Positions 7,186-15,967 of a stretch of 64,000 nt of DNA are shown piece after piece. Source of the DNA: an uncultured Pontibacter sp. (GTDB taxonomy: Bacteria; Bacteroidota; Bacteroidia; Cytophagales; Hymenobacteraceae); NCBI RefSeq assembly GCF_947499215.1, contig NZ_CANMNI010000002.1, positions 186,001 to 250,000 on the forward strand, in the 5' to 3' direction. The number at the start of each line of letters is the position of its first letter. Within the stretch, counting starts at the first letter, position 1. A program made the translations under genes and the position numbers. The notes beneath the pieces are model-generated. The model was not told the DNA's origin. It made no database searches and was given only the letters and a program-made list of their open reading frames with translations.

Positions 7186-8231
7186 AAAAGGCACTTTATA
7201 TCCTCATTCCGCTCATTTTGGTAGCTGTTGTGGCGCTGCGACTCAAGGCGAACAAAGAAACCTCCCAGCAGCGGGTATACCACTACGACAAAGAGCAACC
7301 CATACCGGTACAGGTCGACACCTTGGTGCTTCAGAAGACAGCGGCGGCCTATGCGTTTACGGGCACTTTTGAGCCGAACCGCGAAACGAAACTAAGTGCC
7401 GAAGTACAGGGGAAAGTGGACGCCATACTGGTGGAAACCGGTACCCGCGTCAGAAAAGGCCAGCCCTTGGTGCAGCTGGACAACGCTCTATTGAGATACC
7501 AGCTTCAGGCTGTGAATGTGCAGATAGAGGGGCTGGAGGCTGACGTGAAGCGCTATACCGTGCTGGTGGACGCCGATGCGGTGCAGGGCGTTCAGTTGGA
7601 GAAAGCGATCCTTGGCATGAAGAGCGCCAAGGTGCAGCGCAGCACCCTGCAGGAACAGATCCGCAAGTCTACCATCACCGCTCCTTTTGATGGGATAATA
7701 ACGGCAAAACTGACGGAGGTTGGCGCTTTTGCGGCCCCGGGCGTGCCTTTGCTACAACTCACCGATATCTCCCAACTCAAGTTTACGGTAACGGTACCGG
7801 AGTCTGAACTGGCGCTTTTTCAGAATGGGCAAACGTACCAGCTGCAAGCCACCGCCTACCCCGATGTGGCACTCTCCGGCAAGCCGACCATGATGGGCAG
7901 CAAGGGCAATGTAGCCAACAGCTTCCCGGTGGAGCTAACAGTGCAGAACACACCGGATCTTAAAATAAAGTCAGGGATGTTCGGCGAAGTGAAATTGCAG
8001 GCAACGCAGCCCGTAAACGGAATCGTGATACCCGCCTCGGCCATTGTTGGCTCCAGCGTGCAGCCACAGGTATACCTCATCAGAAACAACAAGGCAACAC
8101 TTCAGGAGATCCGCATTTCAGAAAGGATCGGGAACAAAGCTGTGGTCAGCAGCGGGCTGCAGGAGGGTGATCTCGTCGTGACTGGCGGGTTCATCAACCT
8201 GTATGCCGGTGCCAATGTGCGTGTACAATAA
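7182..8231 (+). CDS. Efflux RND transporter periplasmic adaptor (MFP/HlyD family)
   Basis: 349-aa membrane fusion protein. An N-terminal membrane anchor lies at residues 5-21. The lipoyl/barrel-sandwich half follows (LSAEVQGKVDAILVETG then VRKGQPLVQLDN near 71-100), a short alpha-hairpin spans about 105-150, the second lipoyl half is around STITAPFDGII, then beta-barrel and membrane-proximal domains to the end. It bridges the inner-membrane RND pump and the TolC channel. It overlaps the upstream gene by 4 bp and lies 12 bp before the permease, so it is clearly one operon. Confidence 0.92.
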   Translation: MKKALYILIPLILVAVVALRLKANKETSQQRVYHYDKEQPIPVQVDTLVLQKTAAAYAFTGTFEPNRETKLSAEVQGKVDAILVETGTRVRKGQPLVQLDNALLRYQLQAVNVQIEGLEADVKRYTVLVDADAVQGVQLEKAILGMKSAKVQRSTLQEQIRKSTITAPFDGIITAKLTEVGAFAAPGVPLLQLTDISQLKFTVTVPESELALFQNGQTYQLQATAYPDVALSGKPTMMGSKGNVANSFPVELTVQNTPDLKIKSGMFGEVKLQATQPVNGIVIPASAIVGSSVQPQVYLIRNNKATLQEIRISERIGNKAVVSSGLQEGDLVVTGGFINLYAGANVRVQ

Positions 8232-8243
8232 AATCAGAAAGCC

Positions 8244-11200
8244 ATGAATATTACAGAAATATCCATAAAACGGCCCTCGCTGATCATCGTGCTGTTCAGT
8301 GTGCTGGCCTTGCTAGGCTTTATCGGGTATAAAAACCTTAGCTACGAGCTGATGCCCGATTTTAACCAGCCCGTGGTTGTGATCAAGACTATGTACCCCG
8401 GCGCCGAGCCGCAGGAAGTGGAAACCTCCGTTTCCCGGCCCATAGAAGACGCTCTCTCTAACTTGGAGGGCGTGGACTACCTTGTCACCAAATCGCTGCC
8501 CAATGCCTCCATCGTCATTGCCAACCTGAAGTATGGCACCGATCTGGACAATACCATGCAGGACGCCCAGCGCTACATCGACAACATCCGCAAAGACCTG
8601 CCGCAGGACATCCTAAGCCCCGAGATGAGCAAGGTCTCGCCCAATGACCTGCCGATCATGTCGGTGAGCGCGACGAGCACGCATTCCGCCACGGAGTTTT
8701 ACCAGCTCATGAAAGATGATTTTCTGCCACAGGTACAGCAAATAAAAGGGGTGGCGGAGATTACCTTGCTAGGCGGCGAAGAGCGTGAAATACAGGTGAA
8801 AGTAGATCAGGAAAAGCTGAAACTGTATAAACTCTCGCTCAATCAGGTGGTGGAGGCCATCAACCGGGCCGGTCTGGATGTGCCTGCAGGCAAAGTAGAA
8901 TCCGGCACCGAGAACAACGCAGTACGGCTGGCCGGCAAGTTCCAAAGCACAGAAGCCATAGCACGCGTACAGGTGGCCATGCCGGTACCGGGCAGCCCGG
9001 TGTATGTACGGGATGTGGCCACAATCACAGACGGCATAAAAGATGCCTCCTCCGTTAACCGCTACAATGGCCAGAATGGAATCGGGCTCCTCATCAAGAA
9101 ACAGGGTGACGCCAACGCGGTGGATGTATCGTGGTTGGTGCGAGAGAAGTTTACAGCCATTGAACAGCAACACGCCGCCAGCGGGGTAACCTTTACCATA
9201 GCCGACGACAGCACCGACAACACCATTGCCGCTGTTGATGCCGTGGTATTCGACCTGATTCTGGCCGTTATACTGGTGTCGCTGGTGATGTTGCTCTTCC
9301 TGCGCAGTTTCCGCAATGCCCTGATCGTGCTGGTGGCTATACCTACTTCGCTCATTACAGCTTTTGCCGTGATGTGGGTCTTGGGCTATACCCTGAACCT
9401 GATGACCTTGCTAGCCATGTCGCTGATCATCGGTATCTTGGTAGACGATGCCACCGTGGTGCTGGAGAACATACAGCGCCACTTGGACATGGGCAAAGAC
9501 AAACGCACCGCCGCTATGGACGGCCGGATGGAGATCGGCTTCTCGGCCCTGTCTATCACGCTGGTGGACGTGGTCGTTTTTCTCCCGATACTTTTTCTGC
9601 AGGTGTTCGTGGCCGATATGCTCAAGCAATTCTCGGTGGTGGTCATCACCTCTACGCTTACCAGTTTGCTGGTGGGCTTTACGCTTACCCCTTGGATGGC
9701 TTCCCGTATAGGCAAGTCCGAGGACCTGCGTCCGACCAATATCTTCAATCGCTTCCTGTTGTGGTTTGAGCACCAACTGGAGCGTTTCAGTAACTGGTAT
9801 GGGCGGCAACTCGAGTGGGTCCTGCAACACAAACTGATCTTTTCGGGTTTCGTGCTGGTACTGTTTGTGCTTACAGCGGTCATCATGAAACAGGGAATTA
9901 TCGGCAAGGAATTGATCTCTACAGGTGACCAAGGCAAGTTCCGGATGAGTCTGGAGTTTGACAAATCCACCCCCTTGCACCAGAACAACATCACCTCCAT
10001 GCAGATCGAACAATTCATACTCCAGCAACCCGAGGTGGCCACTGTTTTCAGCAATGTGGGCGGCCCGAGCACAGGTATAGGCAGTCTGGGTGTAGGCTCG
10101 GCTAACAAGACGGAGTTTACGGTGCAGCTCAAGCCGGCTTCAGAACGCGGGAAGCAACCCACCGAGGCTTTTATGCTGGAGCTTCGGGAGGCCATGCAAC
10201 AACAGTTCCCGGGAATCAACTACTCTATGGCTGCCTTGGGGCTTATACCGCGTACCGCCCCTATCGAAATTACCTTGAGCGGCAGCAACACGGCACAGGT
10301 CATGCAGGCCGGAAACGATTTGAAAACCGTGATCGAGAAAATACCCGGAGCGGACAATGTGCGACTTTCGGTGGAAGAGGGAAGTCCGGAGTACCGCGTT
10401 ATTCCCCGCCCGGATAAGATGCAGCGCCTCGGTCTGAACACTGCCTACGTGGGCATGCACCTGCGCACTGCCTTTACAGGCAACGACGACGCCACCCTGA
10501 CCGACCGCGGCACAGAATACCCTGTGAGAATCTGGTTGGATGATTTCAGCCGGAAAAACTACACCGATGTGCAACATCTTTCCATCGTAAACCCGATGGG
10601 TATGCCTGTGCAGGTACACCAGTTTGCGGATATGGTGCAAGATAACTCGCCCTCACTCCTCGAAAGGAAAGACCGGCAACCGGCAGTTACCCTGACGGCT
10701 GATGCCTTGGGAAGACCCTCCGGCACCGTGGCTGACGATGTGTTGGCTTATGTTTCGGAGAATCCCCTGCCGGCAGGTATAAGCATGACATGGGGAAGCG
10801 ACATCAAACGACAACAGGATAGCTTCGGCGCCCTTGGTTCCGTTCTCCTAATCTCATTCCTCCTGATCTACCTCATCATGGTGGCGCTCTACGACAGCTT
10901 TGTGTATCCTTTTGTGGTGTTGTTCTCTATACCGGTGGCGGCCATCGGTGCTTTCTTGGCTCTTAACCTGACACTAAGCAATTTAAGCCTGTTTGCTTTG
11001 CTCGGCCTCATTATGCTGATGGGACTGGTGGCCAAAAACGCCATCCTGATCGTGGACTTCACCAACCAGTTAAAGGCACAGGGCATGCATTACAGGGAGG
11101 CATTGGTAGTGGCAGGCAAAGGCCGTCTGCGCCCCATCCTGATGACGACCCTCTCCATGGTAATCGGTATGCTGCCCATCGCGCTTGCCACAGGCACCGC

Positions 11201-11372
11201 CAGTGAATGGAAAAACGGCTTGGCCTGGGTCATTATAGGGGGCTTGCTCTCTTCTCTTATCCTGACGGTATACCTTGTGCCCATGGTGTACGATGTGGTG
11301 GACACAATCAAGGAAAAAGCAAGCACTCTGGGGAAGAAAAAGGAGAAGCCTAGCCCAGCGCTAACTTCGTGA
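8244..11372 (+). CDS. Efflux RND transporter permease subunit (AcrB/HAE1-like)
   Basis: 1042-aa inner-membrane proton-driven multidrug pump, full length for the family. The N-terminus ISIKRPSLIIVLFSVL is the first transmembrane helix. Two large periplasmic loops alternate with TM2-6 and TM8-12. The proton-relay motif GILVDDATVVLENI lies in TM4 near residue 400, and LMGLVAKNAILIVDF lies in the second half. It completes the TolC-adaptor-permease operon under TetR. Substrates are unknown; the HAE1-like motifs argue for hydrophobic or amphiphilic compounds rather than heavy metals. The last gene of the operon, followed by a strong hairpin. Confidence 0.95.
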   Translation: MNITEISIKRPSLIIVLFSVLALLGFIGYKNLSYELMPDFNQPVVVIKTMYPGAEPQEVETSVSRPIEDALSNLEGVDYLVTKSLPNASIVIANLKYGTDLDNTMQDAQRYIDNIRKDLPQDILSPEMSKVSPNDLPIMSVSATSTHSATEFYQLMKDDFLPQVQQIKGVAEITLLGGEEREIQVKVDQEKLKLYKLSLNQVVEAINRAGLDVPAGKVESGTENNAVRLAGKFQSTEAIARVQVAMPVPGSPVYVRDVATITDGIKDASSVNRYNGQNGIGLLIKKQGDANAVDVSWLVREKFTAIEQQHAASGVTFTIADDSTDNTIAAVDAVVFDLILAVILVSLVMLLFLRSFRNALIVLVAIPTSLITAFAVMWVLGYTLNLMTLLAMSLIIGILVDDATVVLENIQRHLDMGKDKRTAAMDGRMEIGFSALSITLVDVVVFLPILFLQVFVADMLKQFSVVVITSTLTSLLVGFTLTPWMASRIGKSEDLRPTNIFNRFLLWFEHQLERFSNWYGRQLEWVLQHKLIFSGFVLVLFVLTAVIMKQGIIGKELISTGDQGKFRMSLEFDKSTPLHQNNITSMQIEQFILQQPEVATVFSNVGGPSTGIGSLGVGSANKTEFTVQLKPASERGKQPTEAFMLELREAMQQQFPGINYSMAALGLIPRTAPIEITLSGSNTAQVMQAGNDLKTVIEKIPGADNVRLSVEEGSPEYRVIPRPDKMQRLGLNTAYVGMHLRTAFTGNDDATLTDRGTEYPVRIWLDDFSRKNYTDVQHLSIVNPMGMPVQVHQFADMVQDNSPSLLERKDRQPAVTLTADALGRPSGTVADDVLAYVSENPLPAGISMTWGSDIKRQQDSFGALGSVLLISFLLIYLIMVALYDSFVYPFVVLFSIPVAAIGAFLALNLTLSNLSLFALLGLIMLMGLVAKNAILIVDFTNQLKAQGMHYREALVVAGKGRLRPILMTTLSMVIGMLPIALATGTASEWKNGLAWVIIGGLLSSLILTVYLVPMVYDVVDTIKEKASTLGKKKEKPSPALTS

Positions 11373-11410
11373 GTTAACAGTGATAGCATAATCAGAAAGC
11401 CCTATAAAAT

Positions 11411-11443
11411 CACAAGGCAGGAGCGTTTAACTCCTGCCTTGTG
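11411..11443. terminator. Terminator hairpin between converging efflux operon and AAA+ gene
   Basis: Perfect 13-bp stem CACAAGGCAGGAG / CTCCTGCCTTGTG with a 7-nt loop. It sits between the convergent ends of the RND permease and the AAA+ ATPase gene and can serve both. Confidence 0.85.
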
Positions 11444-11464
11444 CTTTATAATTGTCAGCTATAC

Positions 11465-12991
11465 CTAAAACTGATCATCGTCCTCATCGTCTTCTTCCCC
11501 AAAACTTGGCATGGAGAACATGCCGCTAAGCAAGTCCTTGAACTGCAAGCCGGTGCTGAGGCGGTTTTTGCTGAGCTGACTGTGCTCAGCCAGTCCGTGC
11601 AAGGCAAACTCCATCAAGAAGAGCTTTTCTTTGGCTTCTGCCTTGGGTTGGTATTTCTCGATCAGGTCAGACAGTCCGGGGACTTGCTGCAGCGCTTTTT
11701 TGTAATCGTTGGAGCTGGCGTCGTTCAGGATGTCGAGTGTGTTACCGTCTCCGAACCAGTCGGTTACTTTCTTGTAGGGGTTGCCCTCCTTGCTCTTCTT
11801 GGCTTTGTCCGGATCGGGGAAGTATTTCAGGAACTGGGTCCGTATGGCTTTGCCCATGAGCACCTGCGCCACATGGCCGGCTCCCTCCTGTTCGCCTTCA
11901 TACACGAGCTCCACTTTGCCCGTCACGGCAGGTATGGTGTTCAGAAAATCCGCCACCCGCACATAGGTCGACTTCTCACCGTTCATCAAAGCACGGCGCT
12001 CGGCGGCACTCAACAGGTTCTCGAAAGCCGAGATGGTAAGACGTGCCGACACACCGCTCTTTGCGTCCACATACTCACTCTCGCGTGCCTCAAAAGCCAC
12101 TTGCTCTATCAGGTCGCTGATGATCTCGTTGGTGGTCACCAGTTGGTCCTGTTCTTCTTTCACATGCGCTTCCTGTCGCGTGATCTTCTTACCGATCTCG
12201 ATTGACTTCGGATAATGTGTGATGATCTGAGAGTCGATACGGTCTTTGAGCGGCGTCACGATGGAGCCACGGTTGGTATAATCCTCGGGGTTGGCCGTGA
12301 ACACGAACTGAATGTCCAGCGGCAGGCGCACCTTGAAGCCCCGGATCTGGATATCGCCTTCCTGCAGAATATTAAACAAGGCCACCTGTATACGGGCCTG
12401 CAAATCGGGTAATTCGTTGATCACAAAAATGCCCCGGTGCGAACGTGGGATCAACCCGAAGTGAATCACCCGCTCATCGGAGTAAGGCAGTTTCAGGGTA
12501 GCTGCTTTTATCGGGTCGGCATCCCCGATCAGATCGGCTACCGACACGTCGGGCGTGGCTAGTTTCTCGGTATATCGGTCAGAGCGGTGCATCCAACCGA
12601 TGGGCGTATCGTCACCATGCTCATGCACCTGATCTTTAGCGTAGCGGGACAGCGGCTGCAGCGGATCGTCGTTCAGCTCAGAGCCTTGCACTACCGGAAT
12701 ATACTCGTCCAAGAGATCTACCATTAGGCGGGCGATGCGGGTCTTAGCCTGTCCACGCAAACCCAGCAGGTTAATATGGTGCATGGATAGAATGGCCCGC
12801 TGCAAGTCCGGCACCACTGTTTCCTCGTAGCCCCAGATGCCCGGGAAAATTTCCTCTTTGTTTTGCAGCTTGCGGATCAGATTGTAGCGCAACTCGTGCT
12901 TCACAGTCTGCGGTTCGTACCCGGCCGCTCGCAGCTGTCCAAGTGTTTTAATTTTCAGTAAGTTTTCTGATGGTATGTCTTTGTAATTCAT
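11465..12991 (-). CDS. AAA+ ATPase, magnesium-chelatase/MoxR-like
   Basis: 508-aa AAA+ protein. Walker A GLRGQAKT lies near residues 77-84, Walker B GIFVINE near 187-193 (catalytic Glu193), sensor-1 FTANPEDYTN near 231-240. A helical C-terminal region ends in an acidic tail (EEDDEDDD). The helix-2-insert style and the partner VWA gene upstream place it in the ChlI/MoxR group, in which an AAA+ ring remodels targets together with a VWA protein. No chelatase H subunit or porphyrin gene is nearby, so a true chelatase role is unlikely. The target is unknown. Confidence 0.88.
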   Translation of the reverse strand: MNYKDIPSENLLKIKTLGQLRAAGYEPQTVKHELRYNLIRKLQNKEEIFPGIWGYEETVVPDLQRAILSMHHINLLGLRGQAKTRIARLMVDLLDEYIPVVQGSELNDDPLQPLSRYAKDQVHEHGDDTPIGWMHRSDRYTEKLATPDVSVADLIGDADPIKAATLKLPYSDERVIHFGLIPRSHRGIFVINELPDLQARIQVALFNILQEGDIQIRGFKVRLPLDIQFVFTANPEDYTNRGSIVTPLKDRIDSQIITHYPKSIEIGKKITRQEAHVKEEQDQLVTTNEIISDLIEQVAFEARESEYVDAKSGVSARLTISAFENLLSAAERRALMNGEKSTYVRVADFLNTIPAVTGKVELVYEGEQEGAGHVAQVLMGKAIRTQFLKYFPDPDKAKKSKEGNPYKKVTDWFGDGNTLDILNDASSNDYKKALQQVPGLSDLIEKYQPKAEAKEKLFLMEFALHGLAEHSQLSKNRLSTGLQFKDLLSGMFSMPSFGEEDDEDDDQF

Positions 12992-13048
12992 TCGTTTTAT
13001 TGTTGAATGCTAAATTGCTGAATGGTTGATTTACCTTGTATGTGTAAA

Positions 13049-13080
13049 CCCACCCCTAACCCCTCCGAGAAGGGGAATTT
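13049..13080. repeat. CCCCTAACCCCTCC-type dispersed intergenic repeat, copy 1
   Basis: CCCACCCCTAACCCCTCC followed by AGAAGGGGAATTT; the two halves form a CCCCTNN/AGGGG hairpin. Related copies occur at 20149-20176, 20183-20213, 20276-20310, 61525-61560 and 61700-61739, always between genes. Confidence 0.6.
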
Positions 13081-13100
13081 CTTGAGTAGTAAGATCTTTA

Positions 13101-13130
13101 ATTCCCAAACTCTTAAACTCCTAAACTCTA
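13101..13130. repeat. AACTCCTAA-type short tandem repeat, copy 1
   Basis: About four imperfect 7-9-bp units of the form CAAACTCTTAAACTCCTAAACTC directly after the VWA gene end. A similar array lies at 28418-28475 and, inverted, at 28261-28290. Confidence 0.5.
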
Positions 13131-14228
13131 AAAGCTTTTCTTACGGTTGCGGCCGTAGTCGCGGAACACCAAATGGCCTAAGCCTTTGAGGCTGCTGTAA
13201 TAAGCCTGCCCGTTATTTACTTTGGTAAATTCCTCTACGAATTGCTGCAGGTAGGGGTCCGATGCGATCATAAAAGTGGTGATCGGAATTTTAATGCGAC
13301 GGCATTGGGCAGCCAGATTCAGCGTCTTGTTCACCACTTTGCGGTCAAGTCCGAAGCTATTTTTGTAGTAGTGCAGCCCTTCTTTCAGGCAGGTTGGTTT
13401 GCCGTCGGTGATCATAAAGATCTGCTTGTTGGGTGTTTTGCGTTTGCGCAATATGTCCATCGCCAGTTCGAGCCCGGCCACTGTGTTGGTATGGTATGGA
13501 CCTACTTCTAGGTATGGTAAGTCCTTAATTTCTATCTGCCACGCATCGTTGCCGAATACGATCACATCCAGTGTGTCTTTTGGGTACTTCTGTTTCACCA
13601 ATTCGGCCAAGGCCATGGCTACTTTCTTAGCTGGCGTGATGCGGTCCTCGCCATACAGGATCATGGAGTGTGAAATATCGATCATCAGCACGGTGGAAGA
13701 CTGTGTCTTGTGCTCTGTCTCCGTTATCTCGAGGTCCTGTTCGGTCAATCTGAAGTCTGATATGCCATGGTTGATCTGGGCATTGCGGATGGAGTCGGTC
13801 ATGGAGATCTGTTCCAGCGCATCGCCAAAGCGGTACTCGCGGCGATCAGTACTGGCCTCGTCACCTACACCTGTCTGCGGCGTGGCATGGCTACCTTTAC
13901 CACCTTTCTTCAGCTTACCAAATATCTCCTCCAACGCACTCTTGCGGATATTCTGCTCGCTCTTGGCGGTGAGTTTCAGCACACCCTCCTCCTGCGGATT
14001 TTCATCGATGTAGCCGTTCTTCTTGAGATCTTCAATGAAATCGCCTATGCCGTAGTCATCGCCGGTAAGGCCATACTGTTTGTCCAGCGAACTCAGCCAC
14101 GACAGTGCCTCGGCCACATCGCCCGACGTGATCATAACCAACTGCAGAAAGATCTTCAACAGCGACTCAAAGCCCTGTTTGTCGTCCTGCGGTGGCACGT
14201 ATTCTCCAAATCTATACCCTAAACTCAT
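13128..14228 (-). CDS. VWA-domain protein, partner of the AAA+ ATPase
   Basis: 366-aa cytosolic protein. The N-terminal ~160 residues are helical. A von Willebrand factor A domain follows with MIDAS motif DISHS near residues 184-188, a downstream Thr in the HTNTVAG segment, and an ITDGKP strand end. There is no signal peptide or membrane anchor. MIDAS-containing VWA proteins pair with MoxR/ChlI-type ATPases to recognise the client. The two genes are 136 bp apart, in the order VWA then ATPase, with a repeat between. The short tandem repeat abuts its C-terminal end. Confidence 0.85.
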   Translation of the reverse strand: MSLGYRFGEYVPPQDDKQGFESLLKIFLQLVMITSGDVAEALSWLSSLDKQYGLTGDDYGIGDFIEDLKKNGYIDENPQEEGVLKLTAKSEQNIRKSALEEIFGKLKKGGKGSHATPQTGVGDEASTDRREYRFGDALEQISMTDSIRNAQINHGISDFRLTEQDLEITETEHKTQSSTVLMIDISHSMILYGEDRITPAKKVAMALAELVKQKYPKDTLDVIVFGNDAWQIEIKDLPYLEVGPYHTNTVAGLELAMDILRKRKTPNKQIFMITDGKPTCLKEGLHYYKNSFGLDRKVVNKTLNLAAQCRRIKIPITTFMIASDPYLQQFVEEFTKVNNGQAYYSSLKGLGHLVFRDYGRNRKKSF

Positions 14229-14383
14229 ATGCTCTCTCCTGATTTATAACCTAACAACGCAGCGCCTACTAATGTTCTTGCACATGGGTTCTTATACGTA
14301 TAAGATCATACTAGCGCAGGTATGGCAACAATAAGCCTTAAGCTGTAGTACCTTATATACAGACATTAACCAAATGCAGAACT

Positions 14384-14665
14384 ATGAAAGCAATATTCAA
14401 CGATATCGTAATAGCAGAAAGTGAACGGACCGTTAAGGTGGGCGGCAAACATTATTTCCCACCGAATGAGGTGAACCACCAGTACTTAGAAGAAAGCCGG
14501 ACGCATACCACACAGGAAGGAATGGGCGAAGCTTCCTTTTACCATGTAAAAGTAAACGGTGAGGTGGAGCTGGATGCCGCTTGGTATTATCCGGACCCAG
14601 ATAAAAAGGCGGAAGAAGTCAGAAGATATATTGCTTTTACGGACGCCGTAGAGTTGAAAGAATAA
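14384..14665 (+). CDS. DUF427 domain-containing protein
   Basis: 93-aa compact beta protein. Motifs KAIFNDIVIAES near the start, YFPPNEV near 28-34 and AAWYYPDP near 65-72 are those of DUF427, a small fold found in bacteria, fungi and plants with no settled function. The pattern of conserved aromatic residues is intact and the length is normal for a single-domain member. A monocistronic unit with its own terminator immediately after. Confidence 0.88.
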   Translation: MKAIFNDIVIAESERTVKVGGKHYFPPNEVNHQYLEESRTHTTQEGMGEASFYHVKVNGEVELDAAWYYPDPDKKAEEVRRYIAFTDAVELKE

Positions 14666-14676
14666 CAATAACCCAT

Positions 14677-14722
14677 AAAAAGAACGGGGCCTGTCAGTTA
14701 TCTGACAGGCCCCGTTCTTTTT
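14677..14722. terminator. Strong bidirectional terminator
   Basis: 21-bp perfect stem (AAAAAGAACGGGGCCTGTCAG and its complement) with a 4-nt TTAT loop, A-run on the left and T-run on the right. It separates the convergent DUF427 and desaturase genes. Confidence 0.93.
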
Positions 14723-14740
14723 ATCGTTAATCGCACAGGA

Positions 14741-15718
14741 TTAGTCAATCCAACGGAATTTGTATTCTAATTGCGGTGAACGCATACGCTCCGCTACTCT
14801 GCGCAGACGATCTGGCAAAGCCGTTAAATAGTCGCGGGCACGCTCGCCGGCATCGTTCAGACCAGTTACCGATTCCAGTTTCCATTCTTTCACGAGGTCT
14901 TTCAGGATGTCGGTATAGTCAAGTGCGGTGTATACGTTGATACGCTGGGCGGCATCAGTAAAGTGACCGAAGGTTTTGCCCATGTCCACACCCAACTCAC
15001 GCATGTAGTGAGCCGGCATTACGATCTTCTTGCGCATCATGTCTTCAAACGCCAACATCATCTCATTTGGATCCGCTTCGAAAATCTTACCAACAAATGC
15101 TTTGTACGCTTTCGCGTGACGGGCTTCGTCAGAGGCTACGTAACCGCAAAGCTTGGCCAGCATGCCATCACCTTGTTTCTTGGCGATCTGGGCTACGCGG
15201 CGGTGCGACAAGTTAGTTGCTGTCTCTTGGAAAGAGGTATACACAAAAGCACGATACGGGTCGTTATCTGTCTGCAGGTCGAAACCGTCTGCGATCAGGA
15301 ACTGGGTAGAGGCCTCCATTTCGCGCATGTTGATGCGGCCGGTCAAGTATAGATACTTGTTCAGCAAATCACCGTGGCGGTTTTCCTCGGCTGTCCAAGC
15401 GCGGTTCCACTTCATCCAAGGGCTATCCTCGTTGCTTGGCACATCCTTGATGGACATCAGCCAGCTTTCATAAGTAGGGAGTGCTTCCTCAGTGATCGTA
15501 TCCCCTACCAGCACGGCCAACAGGTCGTAGCTCAGGTCACGGGCACGCTCCTGCAGGTTTTTGATCTCTTCAAAGAAATTCTCAAAGCGGGCGTCAGGCA
15601 GTAAATCAGCAGGCTGCCAGCTGTCTTCCACGGATTTCAGGAACTCTGCCATCTTTTCTGAGACAAAGTCTTCCATCCATTTCATGACTTCTACTCGGGA
15701 GGCGACGGATGTAATCAT
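14741..15718 (-). CDS. Acyl-ACP desaturase (soluble di-iron fatty acid desaturase)
   Basis: 325-aa soluble desaturase of the stearoyl-ACP Delta9 type. Di-iron ligands are visible: EENRHG near residues 111-116 (Glu111/112, His115), Glu165 in FQETAT, and DEARHAK near 197-203 (Glu198, His201). The enzyme inserts a cis double bond into an acyl chain carried on ACP, using O2 and ferredoxin. It would tune membrane fluidity. It stands alone in a 1-kb unit with a terminator behind and a candidate -7 box in front. Confidence 0.92.
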   Translation of the reverse strand: MITSVASRVEVMKWMEDFVSEKMAEFLKSVEDSWQPADLLPDARFENFFEEIKNLQERARDLSYDLLAVLVGDTITEEALPTYESWLMSIKDVPSNEDSPWMKWNRAWTAEENRHGDLLNKYLYLTGRINMREMEASTQFLIADGFDLQTDNDPYRAFVYTSFQETATNLSHRRVAQIAKKQGDGMLAKLCGYVASDEARHAKAYKAFVGKIFEADPNEMMLAFEDMMRKKIVMPAHYMRELGVDMGKTFGHFTDAAQRINVYTALDYTDILKDLVKEWKLESVTGLNDAGERARDYLTALPDRLRRVAERMRSPQLEYKFRWID

Positions 15719-15743
15719 GGTGTTGTTTTAAGCGATTGAACGT

Positions 15744-15751
15744 CAAATATA
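15744..15751 (-). promoter_or_regulatory. Candidate -7 element of the desaturase gene
   Basis: Reads TATATTTG on the minus strand, a perfect TAnnTTTG box, 26 bp before the start codon. No clear -33 partner is seen. The rest of 15752-15967 shows nothing recognisable. Confidence 0.35.
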
Positions 15752-15967
15752 GGCATTTATAATAATATACTAGTCCGCAGCTTCATAATAAGTCAAATCA
15801 CAGCGGAAAAGGCAAGTCAGGCGGAACAGCGTGTTTAAACTTCAACCTATCAATTGGTTATGTATTTAAACCTGTTATACACTAAGGGCAATTAATACTT
15901 ACGCATAAATCTGAAACTGTTTCAGAGAACGCGGCAATGTATAGTAAGTCCCTTAAAGAGTACAATT

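Noticed and set aside
9386..10219. Long minus-strand frame inside the RND permease gene
   Set aside because: It is a shadow of a well-supported gene and its product shows no family motif.
11441..12205. Plus-strand 254-residue frame opposite the AAA+ ATPase
   Set aside because: It mirrors the ATPase gene and has no plausible start context or domain.
13399..14013. Plus-strand frame opposite the VWA gene
   Set aside because: Low-complexity Ser/Leu/Cys-rich product typical of an antisense shadow.
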